DNA from: Synechococcus sp. WH 5701
GTDB taxonomy: Bacteria > Cyanobacteriota > Cyanobacteriia > PCC-6307 > Cyanobiaceae
DNA length: 64,000 bases
Reading direction: 5' to 3'
Assembly: GCF_000153045.1 (NCBI RefSeq)
Contig: NZ_CH724159.1
Coordinates: forward strand, 351,259 to 415,258
Of the stretch, positions 44,251 to 59,400 are shown one piece after another (position 1 is the stretch's first letter; the number at the start of each line of letters is the position of its first letter). Under the pieces are notes generated by a model that searched no databases, was not told where the DNA came from, and saw nothing but the letters and a program-made list of their open reading frames with translations. The position numbers and the translations under genes were made by a program.

Positions 44251-45126
44251 TCAGGAGGGAACGACGGATTCGGGAAGCATCAGCAGGGAACCGATCAGAA
44301 AACCCATCGCCCCCACGAGGGTGAAGATCAGCGACACCGTTGGGAAAGCCGGCCCCATGCTGGAGGGCAGCACAATGCTGACCACGGCTGACAGCAGGAA
44401 CCCCACACAACCAAGCAGGTTGGTGGTGGTGACCCACCAGGACAGGCTGCGGGGCTGCCATGCCCACGGGGAATGGCAGGTTTCCATGAAGGCGAAAGAG
44501 CCGGAGGCCATGAACAGCAACGAACCGAGAATGTTGGGCGCCCAGATCAACAGGTCCTGGTCGAACCAGTCCAGCCCGGTGTTGAGCGCGTTGTAGGTGT
44601 TGAGATTGAACAACAGCGTGCCGGGGAACTGCAGGGCACAGCTGAGCCAACCCAGATCCCCGGGCTTCCACCCGAACCAATGCCAGTGTCTTCGACTGCG
44701 CTTTTGCTGGCCGGAGACCGGAGGGGCGTTGGCGGCCTGAAACAACTGCAGGTAGGCGGCGGTGGTGAACGGGAAGGAACCCAGAAGGAACACCCTGCTC
44801 ACGGCCTCCGGGCTCAGACGCCACTGCTGGGCCAGCGGTGGGTGGAGGCTCAGCCAGCTTCCGAGCCCGAACAGCACTGATCCAAGGGCAAACAACACGC
44901 CGATCCACCAGTTCAGCTCCCGTGGCATCCACAGGCATCGACGCAGGGCCATCTCCAGGGCCAGGGCGTTGTCACCCGCTTGCACAGGCAGACCCTTGCG
45001 ATTGTGGCGTGAGCGCCACAGGCTCACGATCTGCCCCTCTCTCCAGGTCACGCGCTTGGTGATGAACGGCCATGGACCGTCCTGCACCAAGACGGAGCGT
45101 CCAGGCCGGTCGGCGCTGATCGTCAT
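44251..45126 (-). CDS. Polytopic membrane protein linked to gadB
   Basis: 291 residues with about six hydrophobic segments (WWIGVLFALGSVLFGLGSWL, VFLLGSFPFTTAAYLQL, LSCALQFPGTLLFNL, APNILGSLLFMASGSFAFM, TNLLGCVGFLLSAVVSIVL, SLIFTLVGAMGFLIGSLLML). The repeated W..G..LF..GS pattern is YrhK-like. Its ATG lies 10 nt after the gadB stop, so the two form an operon. No glutamate/GABA antiporter is seen. An acid-stress role is inferred from this context only. Confidence 0.75.
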   Translation of the reverse strand: MTISADRPGRSVLVQDGPWPFITKRVTWREGQIVSLWRSRHNRKGLPVQAGDNALALEMALRRCLWMPRELNWWIGVLFALGSVLFGLGSWLSLHPPLAQQWRLSPEAVSRVFLLGSFPFTTAAYLQLFQAANAPPVSGQQKRSRRHWHWFGWKPGDLGWLSCALQFPGTLLFNLNTYNALNTGLDWFDQDLLIWAPNILGSLLFMASGSFAFMETCHSPWAWQPRSLSWWVTTTNLLGCVGFLLSAVVSIVLPSSMGPAFPTVSLIFTLVGAMGFLIGSLLMLPESVVPS

Positions 45127-45136
45127 CGCAGCTGTC

Positions 45137-46537
<1,401 letters not shown>

Positions 46538-46624
46538 TGAATAACTTGGCGATTCGATTGAGCTAACTCTATGGCATTTGCAGATTGATTACTGGCGCCT
46601 TTGTTGTGAGGCGGCTGGCCCTGA

Positions 46625-47098
46625 TCAGGCTGGCCGGTCGCGCTCGAGCGGCAGTGGATCCACCAGCCACTCCTGGCTGAGGCTGTCGGCGGCCGCCCCG
46701 ACCGGGCGGGCCAGCCGCCAGCTCTCCCCCCGCTCGCCCCGCAGCAGATACAGCTCAAAGGGGCTGTCCACCCGGTAGGGATCGTCCGCCAGGCGCCAGT
46801 CGAACTGCCCGGTGAGGTGCAGGCCCTTGCCCAGCCCGATCGGAATGGCCTCCTGGTGATCGACGCGCACCCGGCTCACCTGGGGCCGCCCCTCGCTGGG
46901 CTCCAGCGCCAGGGCGTCGGCGATGGCTCGCTGGGTGAGCTCGATCTGCAGCCCCAGGGCCTGCAGCAGCACGGCCCGGGGCGGTTGGCCCACCGCCTGG
47001 CAGCCGCCCAGCCCCAGCAGCCCCACCCCGAGCAGGAGCACCAGCAGGGCGCTCAGCAGCGACCTCCTCCACTGGCTCCGCGGGAGGGGGATGGCCAC
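46625..47098 (-). CDS. Putative lipoprotein, unknown
   Basis: About 157 residues from GTG 47098 (AIPLPRSQWRRSLLSALLVLLLG); a longer ATG start at 47134 is in frame. Signal II peptide with lipobox LGGC. The mature part includes QIELTQRAIADALALEPSEGRPQVSRVRVDHQE. It is likely anchored to the periplasmic face of the membrane. Cyanobacterial-type, function unknown. Divergent from ruvA. Confidence 0.7.
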   Translation of the reverse strand: MAIPLPRSQWRRSLLSALLVLLLGVGLLGLGGCQAVGQPPRAVLLQALGLQIELTQRAIADALALEPSEGRPQVSRVRVDHQEAIPIGLGKGLHLTGQFDWRLADDPYRVDSPFELYLLRGERGESWRLARPVGAAADSLSQEWLVDPLPLERDRPA

Positions 47099-47157
47099 AG
47101 ACCGGCTGGCGGGGGTTGGCGGACCGGGCAGCATGGATCGGTTCAGGAGTGGTCTCC

Positions 47158-47823
47158 ATGATCGGCTGGCTGCAAGGCCATGTGGCAGAGCCGTGGCAGC
47201 AGGGCAACCGTTGCGGGCTCCTGCTGGCCTGCGCCGGCGTGGGCTACGAAGTGCAGCTCACCCGCCGCCACTGGGAGCTGCTGCCCCCGGCTGGCAGCCC
47301 GCTCTGCCTTTACACACACCAGTCGATCCGTGACGACGGCTGGACGCTGTTCGGTTTCGGGGCACGCCACGAGCGCGATCTGTTCCGCCTGCTGGTGGCC
47401 GTCAGCGGTGTCGGACCCCAGATGGCCCTGGCCCTGCTGGGCACCATGCCCTGCGAGGAACTGGTGCGGGCGATCGTTCAGGCCGACCTGCGCCGTCTCT
47501 GCCGGGCGCCGGGGGTGGGCAAGCGCACGGCCGAGCGGCTGGCGGTTGAGCTGCGCGGCAAGCTGGCTGAGAGCTTCGGGGCGGCTGCCGCCGCTGGCGA
47601 TGACGACCTGCTCGATGGGGTGGCCGGCAGCACCGATGGCGACCCCGGGCCGGCTGCTTCCACCCGCGAAGAGCTGCAGCTCACCCTCACGGCCCTGGGC
47701 TACGAGCCTCTGGAGATCAGCCGTGCCCTGCGTGCCCTCGGTCGGGAAGGACTCGATCCGGCCCACGACGCCGACGCCTGGCTGAGCGCCTGTCTGCGCT
47801 GGCTCGCCCGCGAGGCCGCCTGA
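47158..47823 (+). CDS. ruvA: Holliday junction branch migration subunit RuvA
   Basis: 221 residues from ATG 47158 (MIGWLQGHVAEPWQQG). Domain I has the OB-fold (GVGYEVQLTRRHW), domain II the HhH motifs (VSGVGPQMALALLG and APGVGKRTAERLAVELRGKL), and domain III the RuvB-binding UBA-like end (LTALGYEPLEISRALRAL). It heads a run with rpsO and the PAM68-like gene. Confidence 0.95.
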   Translation: MIGWLQGHVAEPWQQGNRCGLLLACAGVGYEVQLTRRHWELLPPAGSPLCLYTHQSIRDDGWTLFGFGARHERDLFRLLVAVSGVGPQMALALLGTMPCEELVRAIVQADLRRLCRAPGVGKRTAERLAVELRGKLAESFGAAAAAGDDDLLDGVAGSTDGDPGPAASTREELQLTLTALGYEPLEISRALRALGREGLDPAHDADAWLSACLRWLAREAA

Positions 47824-47894
47824 GCGGGCCGCTTGGTGGCCAGCACCCTGAGGCGTTAGGTTGATTGTTTGCACCGTCAGGGCCCGACGCCGGC

Positions 47895-48164
47895 ATGCCG
47901 CTCGATACCACCAAGAAGCAGGAACTGATCAACTCCCACCAGACCCACGGCACCGACACCGGTTCGGTCGAGGTTCAGGTGGCGATGCTGAGCGAGCGGG
48001 TGACCCAGCTCACCGGCCACCTGCAGAAGAACAAGCACGACTTCTCCTCCCGCCAGGGGCTGCTGAAGATGATCGGCCGCCGCAAGCGGCTGCTCGGTTA
48101 TCTGCGCGCTGAGAGCGAGGAGCGTTACAGCCAGCTGATCGCCAAACTCGGCATTCGGGGCTGA
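47895..48164 (+). CDS. rpsO: 30S ribosomal protein S15
   Basis: 89 residues from ATG 47895 ([18 protein letters not shown]). The family blocks [27 protein letters not shown] and [23 protein letters not shown] are fully conserved. S15 nucleates assembly of the 30S central domain. Confidence 0.98.
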   Translation: MPLDTTKKQELINSHQTHGTDTGSVEVQVAMLSERVTQLTGHLQKNKHDFSSRQGLLKMIGRRKRLLGYLRAESEERYSQLIAKLGIRG

Positions 48165-48172
48165 GTTCAGCC

Positions 48173-48616
48173 ATGGCGGCCAAGCGCAAGCCCCTGCCGT
48201 TTGAGCCGGAGCGTCAGCCCAGGGCCGGCGCCACAGCCAAGGCCGGCACGACAGCCAGATCTGGCAGCAAGGCTCAGCCCAAGGGCTCCCAGGTGATTCC
48301 GCCGGCCGTGGCCAACCGCATGGCCCGTCGCATCGGTGTGGCCACCGGTATTCCTTCCGTGCTGGGCATGGGCGTGTTCATCGGCAGCTACCTGCTGGTG
48401 AGCCACGGCATCCTCGACGTGCCGCCTGTGGTCACCCTGGCCAGCTCAGGGGGCCTGTTTCTGCTGGGAGTGCTCGGTCTGAGTTATGGCGTGCTCTCCG
48501 CCAGTTGGGAGCAGGAGCCAGGCACCCTGCTGGGCACCGAGCAGATCGGCACCAACATCGCCCGCATGAAGGCCTCGATCAAGGCCATCCGCCAGGGCAG
48601 CGGCAGCGGCGCCTGA
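48173..48616 (+). CDS. PAM68-like photosystem II assembly protein (DUF3464)
   Basis: 147 residues. A Lys/Arg-rich head (MAAKRKPLPFEPERQPR) and basic linker lead to two membrane helices (GIPSVLGMGVFIGSYLLVSHGI and SSGGLFLLGVLGLSYGVLSASW), then WEQEPGTLLGTEQIGTNI. This is the PAM68/DUF3464 pattern; PAM68 assists CP47 insertion and PSII assembly in thylakoids. The 9-nt gap to rpsO indicates co-transcription. Confidence 0.9.
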   Translation: MAAKRKPLPFEPERQPRAGATAKAGTTARSGSKAQPKGSQVIPPAVANRMARRIGVATGIPSVLGMGVFIGSYLLVSHGILDVPPVVTLASSGGLFLLGVLGLSYGVLSASWEQEPGTLLGTEQIGTNIARMKASIKAIRQGSGSGA

Positions 48617-48620
48617 GGCT

Positions 48621-52160
<3,540 letters not shown>

Positions 52161-52237
52161 GGACTCAGGCGTCAGACGCCACCACAGGGTGTTGCCACGT
52201 TACCGGCCACCAGATGTGGTGTCAGCCGGCGGCTGAC

Positions 52238-53699
52238 TCAGGGCACCAGGGCTGCGGTGGGTCTGGTGTCCATCACCCGGGCGGCCTGCTCGTAGTGGTG
52301 GGCCACCTGCAGCAGGCGGGGCTCCTCGAGCACGCCGGTGATCAGCTGCAGGCCGATCGGCAGGCCGCCGTCGTCGAAGCCGCAGGGCACGCTGATCGCC
52401 GGCAGGCCGGCCATGTTCGCCGGGATCGTGAGCAGATCGGCCAGGTACATCGCCAGGGGATCCTCGGCGTGGGCGCCGAAGCGGAAGGCGGTGGTGGGGG
52501 AGGTGGGTGTGAGCAGCACATCCACCGCGCCGAAGGCCGCATCGAAATCGCGGCGGATCAGGGTGCGCACCTGCTGGGCCTTCTTGTAGTAGGCATCCAC
52601 GTAGCCGGCCGAGAGGGCATAGGTGCCGATCAGGATCCGGCGCTGCACTTCATCTCCGAAGCCCTCGGCGCGGCTGCGGGCCGTCATCTCCGCCAGGCTG
52701 CCGGCCTGCTCGGAGCGGTAGCCGTACTTCACGCCGTCGTAGCGGGCCAGGTTGGCCGAGGCCTCCGAGGGGGCGATCACGTAGTAGGTGGCGATGCCGT
52801 CGTTGAAGCGGGGGCAGCTCACGTCCACCAGCTCGCAACCCAGGGCCTCAAGCTGGGCGGCGGCCGCCAGTACCGAGGCCTTCACCTGGGGATCGAGGCC
52901 CTCGGCCTCGAAGCATTCCTTCACCAGACCCACCCGCAGGCCCTTCACGGGTGCCTGCAGAGCGGCGCTGTAATCGGGAACGTCAGCCTTGAGGCAGGTG
53001 CCATCGCGGCGGTCCTCACCGGCGATCACCTGGAGCAGCTCGGCGGCATCGGCCACGCTGGTGCTGAACGGTCCCACCTGATCGAGGGAACTGGCGAAGG
53101 CCACCAGGCCCCAGCGGCTCACCCGCCCGTAGGTGGGCTTAAGGCCCACCACCCCCGCAGAAGGCGGCCGGCTGGCGGATCGAGCCGCCGGTGTCGGAGC
53201 CCAGGGAGGCGACGCATTCGCCGGCGGCCACGGCGGCGGCACTGCCGCCGGAGCTGCCGCCCGGGACCCGCTCGGGGTTCCAGGGGTTGCGGCTGGGTCC
53301 GAAGGCGGAGGTCTCGGTGGAGCTGCCCATGGCGAACTCATCGAGGTTGGTCTTGCCGATCAGGATTCCTCCGGCCTGCCACAACCGCTCGGTCACAGTG
53401 GATTCGTAGGGCGGCACGAATTGCTCCAGCATCCGGCTGGAGCAGGTGGTGCGGATGCCTTTGGTGCAGAGGTTGTCCTTGATCGCCAGGGGTATCCCGG
53501 CCAGGGGCGGCAGGGTTTCACCGGCAGCGCGAGCGGCATCGATGCGGTCGGCATCGGCGCGGGCCCGCTCCGCTGTGACCTCCAGGAAGGAATGGAGGGT
53601 GCCCTCGACGGCCTCGATCCGGGCCAGGTGCTGGTCGGTGAGCTCCCGGGCCGACACCTCGCCGCGCTCCAGTTGCCCACGCCACTCGGCGATCCCCAT
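52238..53699 (-). pseudogene. gatA: Glutamyl-tRNA(Gln) amidotransferase subunit A, frameshifted in a G5 run
   Basis: The 5' part starts at ATG 53699 ([27 protein letters not shown]). It holds the amidase Lys ([11 protein letters not shown]), the signature [31 protein letters not shown] and the cis-Ser/Ser pair, then ends after FCGGGGP at 53139. The rest of GatA ([17 protein letters not shown] onward, 52238 to about 53150) is in another frame. One extra G in the run at 53152-53156 (five instead of four; minus-strand TGC-GGG-GTG-GTG-GGC expected) accounts for it exactly. GatA is essential where GlnRS is absent, so a sequencing error or programmed slippage should be ruled out first. Confidence 0.9.
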
Positions 53700-53728
53700 C
53701 AGCCCTTGCCTTGCATCGGGCGACGCTA

Positions 53729-53977
53729 TCAGCCAGGGTCCAGGTCTTCGGTGAGGGGTTCACCGCGGCGGGCCTGCAGCAGTTCGTGCTCGATCGAGCC
53801 CGGTTGCTCGTTGTTCACATCGCCGAGAAATACGGGAAGCTTCGCCTCCAGATCCTCCCGGCGCACGAAGGGCCCGAACCAGTAGATGACATGCGGCGCT
53901 TGGGTTTCCACCCGGGCCCACCAGGCCACCCCCAGACCGTTGGCCATGCCTCTGAGCAGCCGAATCAAGGGGTTCAT
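53729..53977 (-). CDS. DUF1816 family small protein
   Basis: 82 residues. The family pattern is [51 protein letters not shown]1816 proteins occur in cyanobacteria and resemble a small linker-associated fold; role unknown. It lies 29 nt upstream of gatA on the same strand. No membrane helix. Confidence 0.85.
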   Translation of the reverse strand: MNPLIRLLRGMANGLGVAWWARVETQAPHVIYWFGPFVRREDLEAKLPVFLGDVNNEQPGSIEHELLQARRGEPLTEDLDPG

Positions 53978-54029
53978 CGAACCTGGGCGAACCGCACCAT
54001 TGTGCCGATTGAAGGGCCGCTCCCTCGCA

Positions 54030-55673
54030 TCAGAGGCGGATGTCTCCCTGGAAGGGCGAGCCGGTGGGGGGCGTGAAGCTCAGCTCGATCTCTTCGGGGA
54101 GGGCCACCTGCAGTTCCAGCTCAGGAGCGGGGTTCTCTGGAGCCGCCTCCGGACTCGTGTCCTGAACGTCGTCCTGAACGTCGTTCTGAATGCCCTCCTC
54201 GGCGATCTCCTCGATCGGCTCCTCGATCACCTCCTGGATCTCGCTGGTCGCCTCAGGAGCGGGATCGCCAGAGCTGTCGGTCTCTGGCGATGTGGTCTCG
54301 GGCACTGGTTCGGCGGGGGGCACGGCCGGGCTGCTGCTGGCGGCCGCGGTGGTCGGCACCTGGGGCCGCACCAGCCGCGGTGCCGGGGCGTTGCCGCTGA
54401 TGTTCTTCATCCAGCCCCGCCGGGCGATTTCATAGAGCAGCAGGGCGGTGGCCACCGAAGCGTTCAGGCTGGGGGTGGCGCCGCGCAGGGGAATGCGGAT
54501 CAACTGGTCGCAATGCTTGCGGGTGAGCATCGAGAGGCCCTGGGCCTCCGAGCCGGTGACCACCACCAGGGGACCATCGAGATCCGCCTCCATCAGGCTC
54601 ACGTTGCCTTCCTCGGCCAGGCCCACGACGCGGTAGCCCGCGTCCTTGAGCTGCTCGATCGAGCGGTTGAGATTCACCACCCGGGCCACGGGCAGGTGCT
54701 CGAGGGCGCCGGCCGCCACCTTGGCCACCGAGCCGGTGAGGCCCGCGTTGCGCCGCTGGGGCAGCACCAGGCCATGGGCACCGAGAGCCTCGGCGCTGCG
54801 CACGATCGCCCCCAGATTGTGGGGATCGGTGAGCCCGTCGACCGCCATCAGCAGCGGCGCTTCACCGATGGTGCTGCAGCCATCGATCAGGCTGGCCAGA
54901 TCCAGGGTTTCTGCTGCCGCAGCCTGCAGCACGATCCCCTGGTGCACGGCGCCGCCGCTGATCTGACCCAGGCGCGCCCAGGTGACTTCCTCCACCAGCA
55001 CGCCATTGGCCTTGGCATCGCGCAGCAATTGCAGGAAGCGTGGGGCGAAGCGCAGCTCCGGGGTGCACCAGATGCGGTGGATTGGACGATCGCCCTCCAG
55101 GGCGGCCTGGGCCGGGTGGCGGCCCCAGACCAGATCGTCGGCGGGCTCGGCGCCGAAACGCTCGGAACTGCCGCTGGCCTCAGGACCCGGGGCTTCGGGC
55201 TCGCTGAAACGCGATGGGCGGGCGGGGGGACGGCCCGGCTGGAAGCGGGGCCTGTCGCCATCGGGTCGGCTGAAGCGGGGCGCCCCGAAGCTGGGGCGGC
55301 GGCCCTGATCACGGCCCTCAGGGCGCCCCTCGGATCGGCCCTCCGGGCGGCCTTCTGGGCGGCGCTCGGGCCTGCCCTCGAAACGACCTTCAGGCCGGCG
55401 ACCCGCTCCCGGGCGCTGGTCGTCGAAGCGTCGCGCTGCGGGGCGGGCGCCGATCACGCGGGTGGGGCGACCGGCAGGGCGGCCCTCCCCCTGGGGACGC
55501 TGGACACTCTCACGCCGGGGGCGGTCCTCCCGCCCGTCGCGCCCCTCGCTGCTGCCGCGCCATTCGGGACGGGGCCCGCCGAAGCGGGAAGGTTTGCCTC
55601 CTCTGGCCCCACCGGAAGGGCGATCACCGGAACCAGCACCCTTCGGCTTGCGGCGCTCAAAACGTTGGCTCAT
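54030..55673 (-). CDS. TrmH-family (SPOUT) rRNA 2'-O-methyltransferase, RlmB-like, with long tails
   Basis: 547 residues, roughly twice a usual RlmB. Residues 1-170 are Arg/Gly/Pro-rich and disordered-looking with near-repeats of GRPEGR. The substrate-binding domain (VWGRHPAQAALEGDRPIHRIWCTPEL) and SPOUT knot (DPHNLGAIVRSAEALGAHGLVLP, GPLVVVTGSEAQGL, RIPLRGATPSLNASVATALLLYE) follow. A Glu/Pro-rich C-terminal tail of about 110 residues ends the protein. It overlaps the mrnC stop by 4 nt. It likely methylates 23S rRNA; the tails may contact RNA or ribosome. Confidence 0.85.
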   Translation of the reverse strand: MSQRFERRKPKGAGSGDRPSGGARGGKPSRFGGPRPEWRGSSEGRDGREDRPRRESVQRPQGEGRPAGRPTRVIGARPAARRFDDQRPGAGRRPEGRFEGRPERRPEGRPEGRSEGRPEGRDQGRRPSFGAPRFSRPDGDRPRFQPGRPPARPSRFSEPEAPGPEASGSSERFGAEPADDLVWGRHPAQAALEGDRPIHRIWCTPELRFAPRFLQLLRDAKANGVLVEEVTWARLGQISGGAVHQGIVLQAAAAETLDLASLIDGCSTIGEAPLLMAVDGLTDPHNLGAIVRSAEALGAHGLVLPQRRNAGLTGSVAKVAAGALEHLPVARVVNLNRSIEQLKDAGYRVVGLAEEGNVSLMEADLDGPLVVVTGSEAQGLSMLTRKHCDQLIRIPLRGATPSLNASVATALLLYEIARRGWMKNISGNAPAPRLVRPQVPTTAAASSSPAVPPAEPVPETTSPETDSSGDPAPEATSEIQEVIEEPIEEIAEEGIQNDVQDDVQDTSPEAAPENPAPELELQVALPEEIELSFTPPTGSPFQGDIRL

Positions 55674-56125
55674 GGGTCGCTCGGCAAAGGGTCAGAAAGG
55701 TCGGTCTCGTCCAGATGATCCAGAAGCTGGGCAAGCCGCTCGGGATTCCGCAAAAAGAGCCAGCCCACCATTGTCTCAAATCCCGTGGCCCGGCCGTAGC
55801 TGGCGGGATCACCGCCGCGAGGACCCCGGCCGGCCCGGTTGCGGCCGCGGCGCACCAGCTCGCGCTCCCGTTCGTCCAGCAGCGGCTCCAGGCACTGCAG
55901 CGCCTGGGCCTGGGCCTGGGCCCGCACCCGAGCCACCACGGCCTGGTGCAGTTCATCGGGGCGGCCCGCCTGGTGGCAGTGGCGCAGGCGCTGGTGCAGC
56001 TCCCAGACCGCGTCCCCCAGCCAGGCGAGCTGGAGGGCACCGAGGGTCTCGGGCTGGTGACGGTGCCGGGGATCGGGCTGGATCTGGCGCAACCAGGCCC
56101 GGCCGTCGTGTTCAGGGTTTGGCAA
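55670..56125 (-). CDS. mrnC: Mini-ribonuclease III
   Basis: 151 residues. Single RNase III domain without dsRBD: LGALQLAWLGDAVWELHQRLRH (catalytic Asp in GDAVWE), LVARVRAQAQAQALQCLEPLL-type helix, and GRATGFETMVGWLFLRNPERL (second acidic motif). Mini-III matures 23S rRNA ends. It overlaps the STAS gene stop by 14 nt and the rRNA methyltransferase start by 4 nt, so the three are likely one transcript with ribosome-related function. Confidence 0.93.
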   Translation of the reverse strand: MPNPEHDGRAWLRQIQPDPRHRHQPETLGALQLAWLGDAVWELHQRLRHCHQAGRPDELHQAVVARVRAQAQAQALQCLEPLLDERERELVRRGRNRAGRGPRGGDPASYGRATGFETMVGWLFLRNPERLAQLLDHLDETDLSDPLPSDP

Positions 56126-56462
56126 GGGCGGCCAGGGCCGTGTTCAGATCAGGCTGGAGGTGCAGGAACTGCTCCAGCCTCACGAGTTTCACCGTCTGGA
56201 TCACGCGGGCATTGCCCACCATCACAAAGCCCACCTTGGCATCGGCGCACTGTTTGGCCAGCTGCACCAGCACACCCAGTCCGGAGGAATCGATGAAATC
56301 GATGTGGGTGAGATCCAGCAGCACGGCTCGCTTGTCGCTGCCGCGCTGCTCGGTGATGAAATCGCGGAACTGCTTGTCGGAGTAGGCGTCGAGCTGGCCG
56401 GTGAAGCTGAACAGCAGACAATCCTCCCGTCGCTCTAAGCCGCCCCGCAGAGATACGGTCAA
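56112..56462 (-). CDS. STAS-domain anti-anti-sigma-type regulator
   Basis: 116 residues with TTG 56462 as start (TVSLRGGLERREDCLLFSFTGQLDAYSD); no closer ATG. The SpoIIAA-like fold is clear: FTGQLDAYSDKQF, VLLDLTHIDFIDSSGLGVLVQLAKQC (phosphorylatable Ser in DSSGLG) and GFVMVGNARVIQTVKLVRLEQF. It would be controlled by a serine kinase/phosphatase pair elsewhere. Start choice is uncertain. Confidence 0.85.
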   Translation of the reverse strand: MTVSLRGGLERREDCLLFSFTGQLDAYSDKQFRDFITEQRGSDKRAVLLDLTHIDFIDSSGLGVLVQLAKQCADAKVGFVMVGNARVIQTVKLVRLEQFLHLQPDLNTALAALAKP

Positions 56463-56587
56463 CCGGTGCAGTTCAGGAATCGTTCCAGCCCTCGCGAGAA
56501 AACAAGAGGCTGAAGTGTAAGCAGGGATGGGAGCAGGTTCAGCGCCGGTTGAAGGTCTGGCATGAAAGCGTGGCCGCCGGTGCTGCC

Positions 56588-57802
<1,215 letters not shown>

Positions 57803-57816
57803 CCCCCAGGCGGCGC

Positions 57817-58863
57817 TCAGCTGGCTGACGGCGGCGCCTGCAGGGCGGCCCTGAGCTGCTCCAGTCGCTGCCAGGGGGCCTCACCGCTGAGGGCCACGAG
57901 GGCCTGCTCCAGCCCGGCCGCCACCGAATCGGCCAGTCCGGCGGCCCAGAGCACCAGGGCCGTATTCAGGGCCACCACCTCGCGCTGGGGGCTGGTGGCC
58001 TGCCCGCGCAGCACGGCTTCGAGGATGCGGCGGTTGGTCTCAAGATCCCCGCCCGCCAGCGCGGAGAGGGGGGCCAGCCCCAGGCCCAGCTCCTGGGGGT
58101 CGACCTCCATGGCCCGCACCGTTCCCCCCTCCACCAGGCGCAGCTGATTGACTCCCGCCAGGGAGGCCTCATCCAGGCCGCCATGGCCGTGCACCACCAC
58201 CGCCCGCTCCAGTCCCAGGCGGGCGAGGGCATCGGCCATCGGCTCCAGCAGATCCGCTTTGGCCACCCCCAGCACCTGCGCTTCCGGCTGCAGGGGATTC
58301 ACCAGCGGTCCGAGCAGGTTGAAGACGGTGCGCACCCCCAGGCGCCGGCGCACCGGGGCGAGCTCCACCAGGGCCGGATGCCAGCCCGGGGCGAACAGGA
58401 AGGTGACCCCGCTGCTGGGTAAGGCGGCCACCACGGTCTGGGGATCGGCCCTGAGGTTAAGGCCGATCGCCTCGAGCACATCAGCGGAACCCACCTTGCC
58501 GCTGGCACTGCGGTTGCCGTGCTTGGCCACCGTGGCGCCGCAGGCGGCGGCCACGAAGGCCACGGCGGTGGAGATGTTGAAGGTGTCGGCCCCGTCGCCG
58601 CCGGTGCCGCAGGTGTCGACCAGCTTCAGGGGCGGGCGCTCGCCGGGCAGGCAGGAGGCCTCGCGCAGCACCCGCGCCATCGCCGCCAGTTCCTCGCCGC
58701 TCACCCCCTTGCTGCGCAGGGCCGCCAGCAGGGCTCCGGTGAGTTCGGGCTCCAGGCTCCCCGCCAGCCAGCCCTGCATCAAGGCCGTGGCCTGGGGTTC
58801 CGAGAGCGGCTGGCCCTGCAGCAGCTGCTCCAGCAGAGTCGGCCAGGGAGAGGGAGCAGCCAT
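57817..58863 (-). CDS. trpD: Anthranilate phosphoribosyltransferase
   Basis: 348 residues. Glycine loop and PRPP site [17 protein letters not shown]; anthranilate site [24 protein letters not shown]; Mg-binding DEASL. It makes PRA in tryptophan synthesis. A terminator-like hairpin lies 36 nt upstream of its start. It is 14 nt before carA on the same strand, so the two are probably co-transcribed. Confidence 0.96.
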   Translation of the reverse strand: MAAPSPWPTLLEQLLQGQPLSEPQATALMQGWLAGSLEPELTGALLAALRSKGVSGEELAAMARVLREASCLPGERPPLKLVDTCGTGGDGADTFNISTAVAFVAAACGATVAKHGNRSASGKVGSADVLEAIGLNLRADPQTVVAALPSSGVTFLFAPGWHPALVELAPVRRRLGVRTVFNLLGPLVNPLQPEAQVLGVAKADLLEPMADALARLGLERAVVVHGHGGLDEASLAGVNQLRLVEGGTVRAMEVDPQELGLGLAPLSALAGGDLETNRRILEAVLRGQATSPQREVVALNTALVLWAAGLADSVAAGLEQALVALSGEAPWQRLEQLRAALQAPPSAS

Positions 58864-58898
58864 CGGTGCGAGACGAACGTGGGAGGAGGCCCGGTCAG

Positions 58899-58928
58899 AA
58901 AAAAAACCCGGGTGCGAGGCACGCCGGG
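58899..58928 (-). terminator. Rho-independent terminator between the DUF3288 gene and trpD
   Basis: On the minus strand, CCCGG-c-GTGC with loop CTC and GCAC-CCGGG, followed directly by eight T. It lies about 100 nt after the DUF3288 stop and 36 nt before trpD. It may end the DUF3288 transcript or attenuate trpD-carA. Confidence 0.75.
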
Positions 58929-59032
58929 CCGGGTGATGGGGAAGTTTCCACTATCTCTGCCAACGGCGCTCCGCTGCGGTTGCTGCCGCCGCTGAGCGGG
59001 CCCTTGCTCACCGTTCGTTACCCCCTCCGTCG

Positions 59033-59362
59033 TTATCCCTCCGTCGAGGAGGTGTCGAAGCCGCTGCCCACCGCCTCGGCGCCCACCACAGCCCCAGGCC
59101 GGTAGCCCTGCGCCCAGATGGCGCGGGTGCGGCGCTGCAGGTCCTCCAGGCTCAGGCCCCACAGGCGCAGGGTCTTGCTCAGGTCGTCCTGCAGATCCTC
59201 AGCGCCGGGGAAGCCGTCGTAGCGGTTGAGCAGCCGGGCCAGTTCCGCCAGCTGGCCGTCGCTTGGCTGCTGGGCCGCCAGCAGGCCGTCCACCAGCTCC
59301 CGGTCGGTGGCATAGAGGGGATGGGCCTGGGAGTGGGCGGCGGAGCCGTCGGACGGGGCCAT
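59033..59362 (-). CDS. DUF3288 family protein
   Basis: 109 residues. The family core HPLYATDRELVDGLLAAQQPSDGQLAELARLLNRYDGFPGAEDLQDDLSKTLRLWGLS is present. DUF3288 is almost restricted to cyanobacteria and has no assigned role. A short C-terminal extension (GAEAVGSGFDTSSTEG) follows. Divergent from the ABC exporter gene, 38 nt away. Confidence 0.9.
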   Translation of the reverse strand: MAPSDGSAAHSQAHPLYATDRELVDGLLAAQQPSDGQLAELARLLNRYDGFPGAEDLQDDLSKTLRLWGLSLEDLQRRTRAIWAQGYRPGAVVGAEAVGSGFDTSSTEG

Positions 59363-59400
59363 GGGGCGAATCCTTAGGTTGGGTCCATCTGCTCCGCATC

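Noticed and set aside
58929-59033. Tryptophan-codon leader peptide for trpD attenuation
   Set aside because: The readable leader frame contains no Trp codons.
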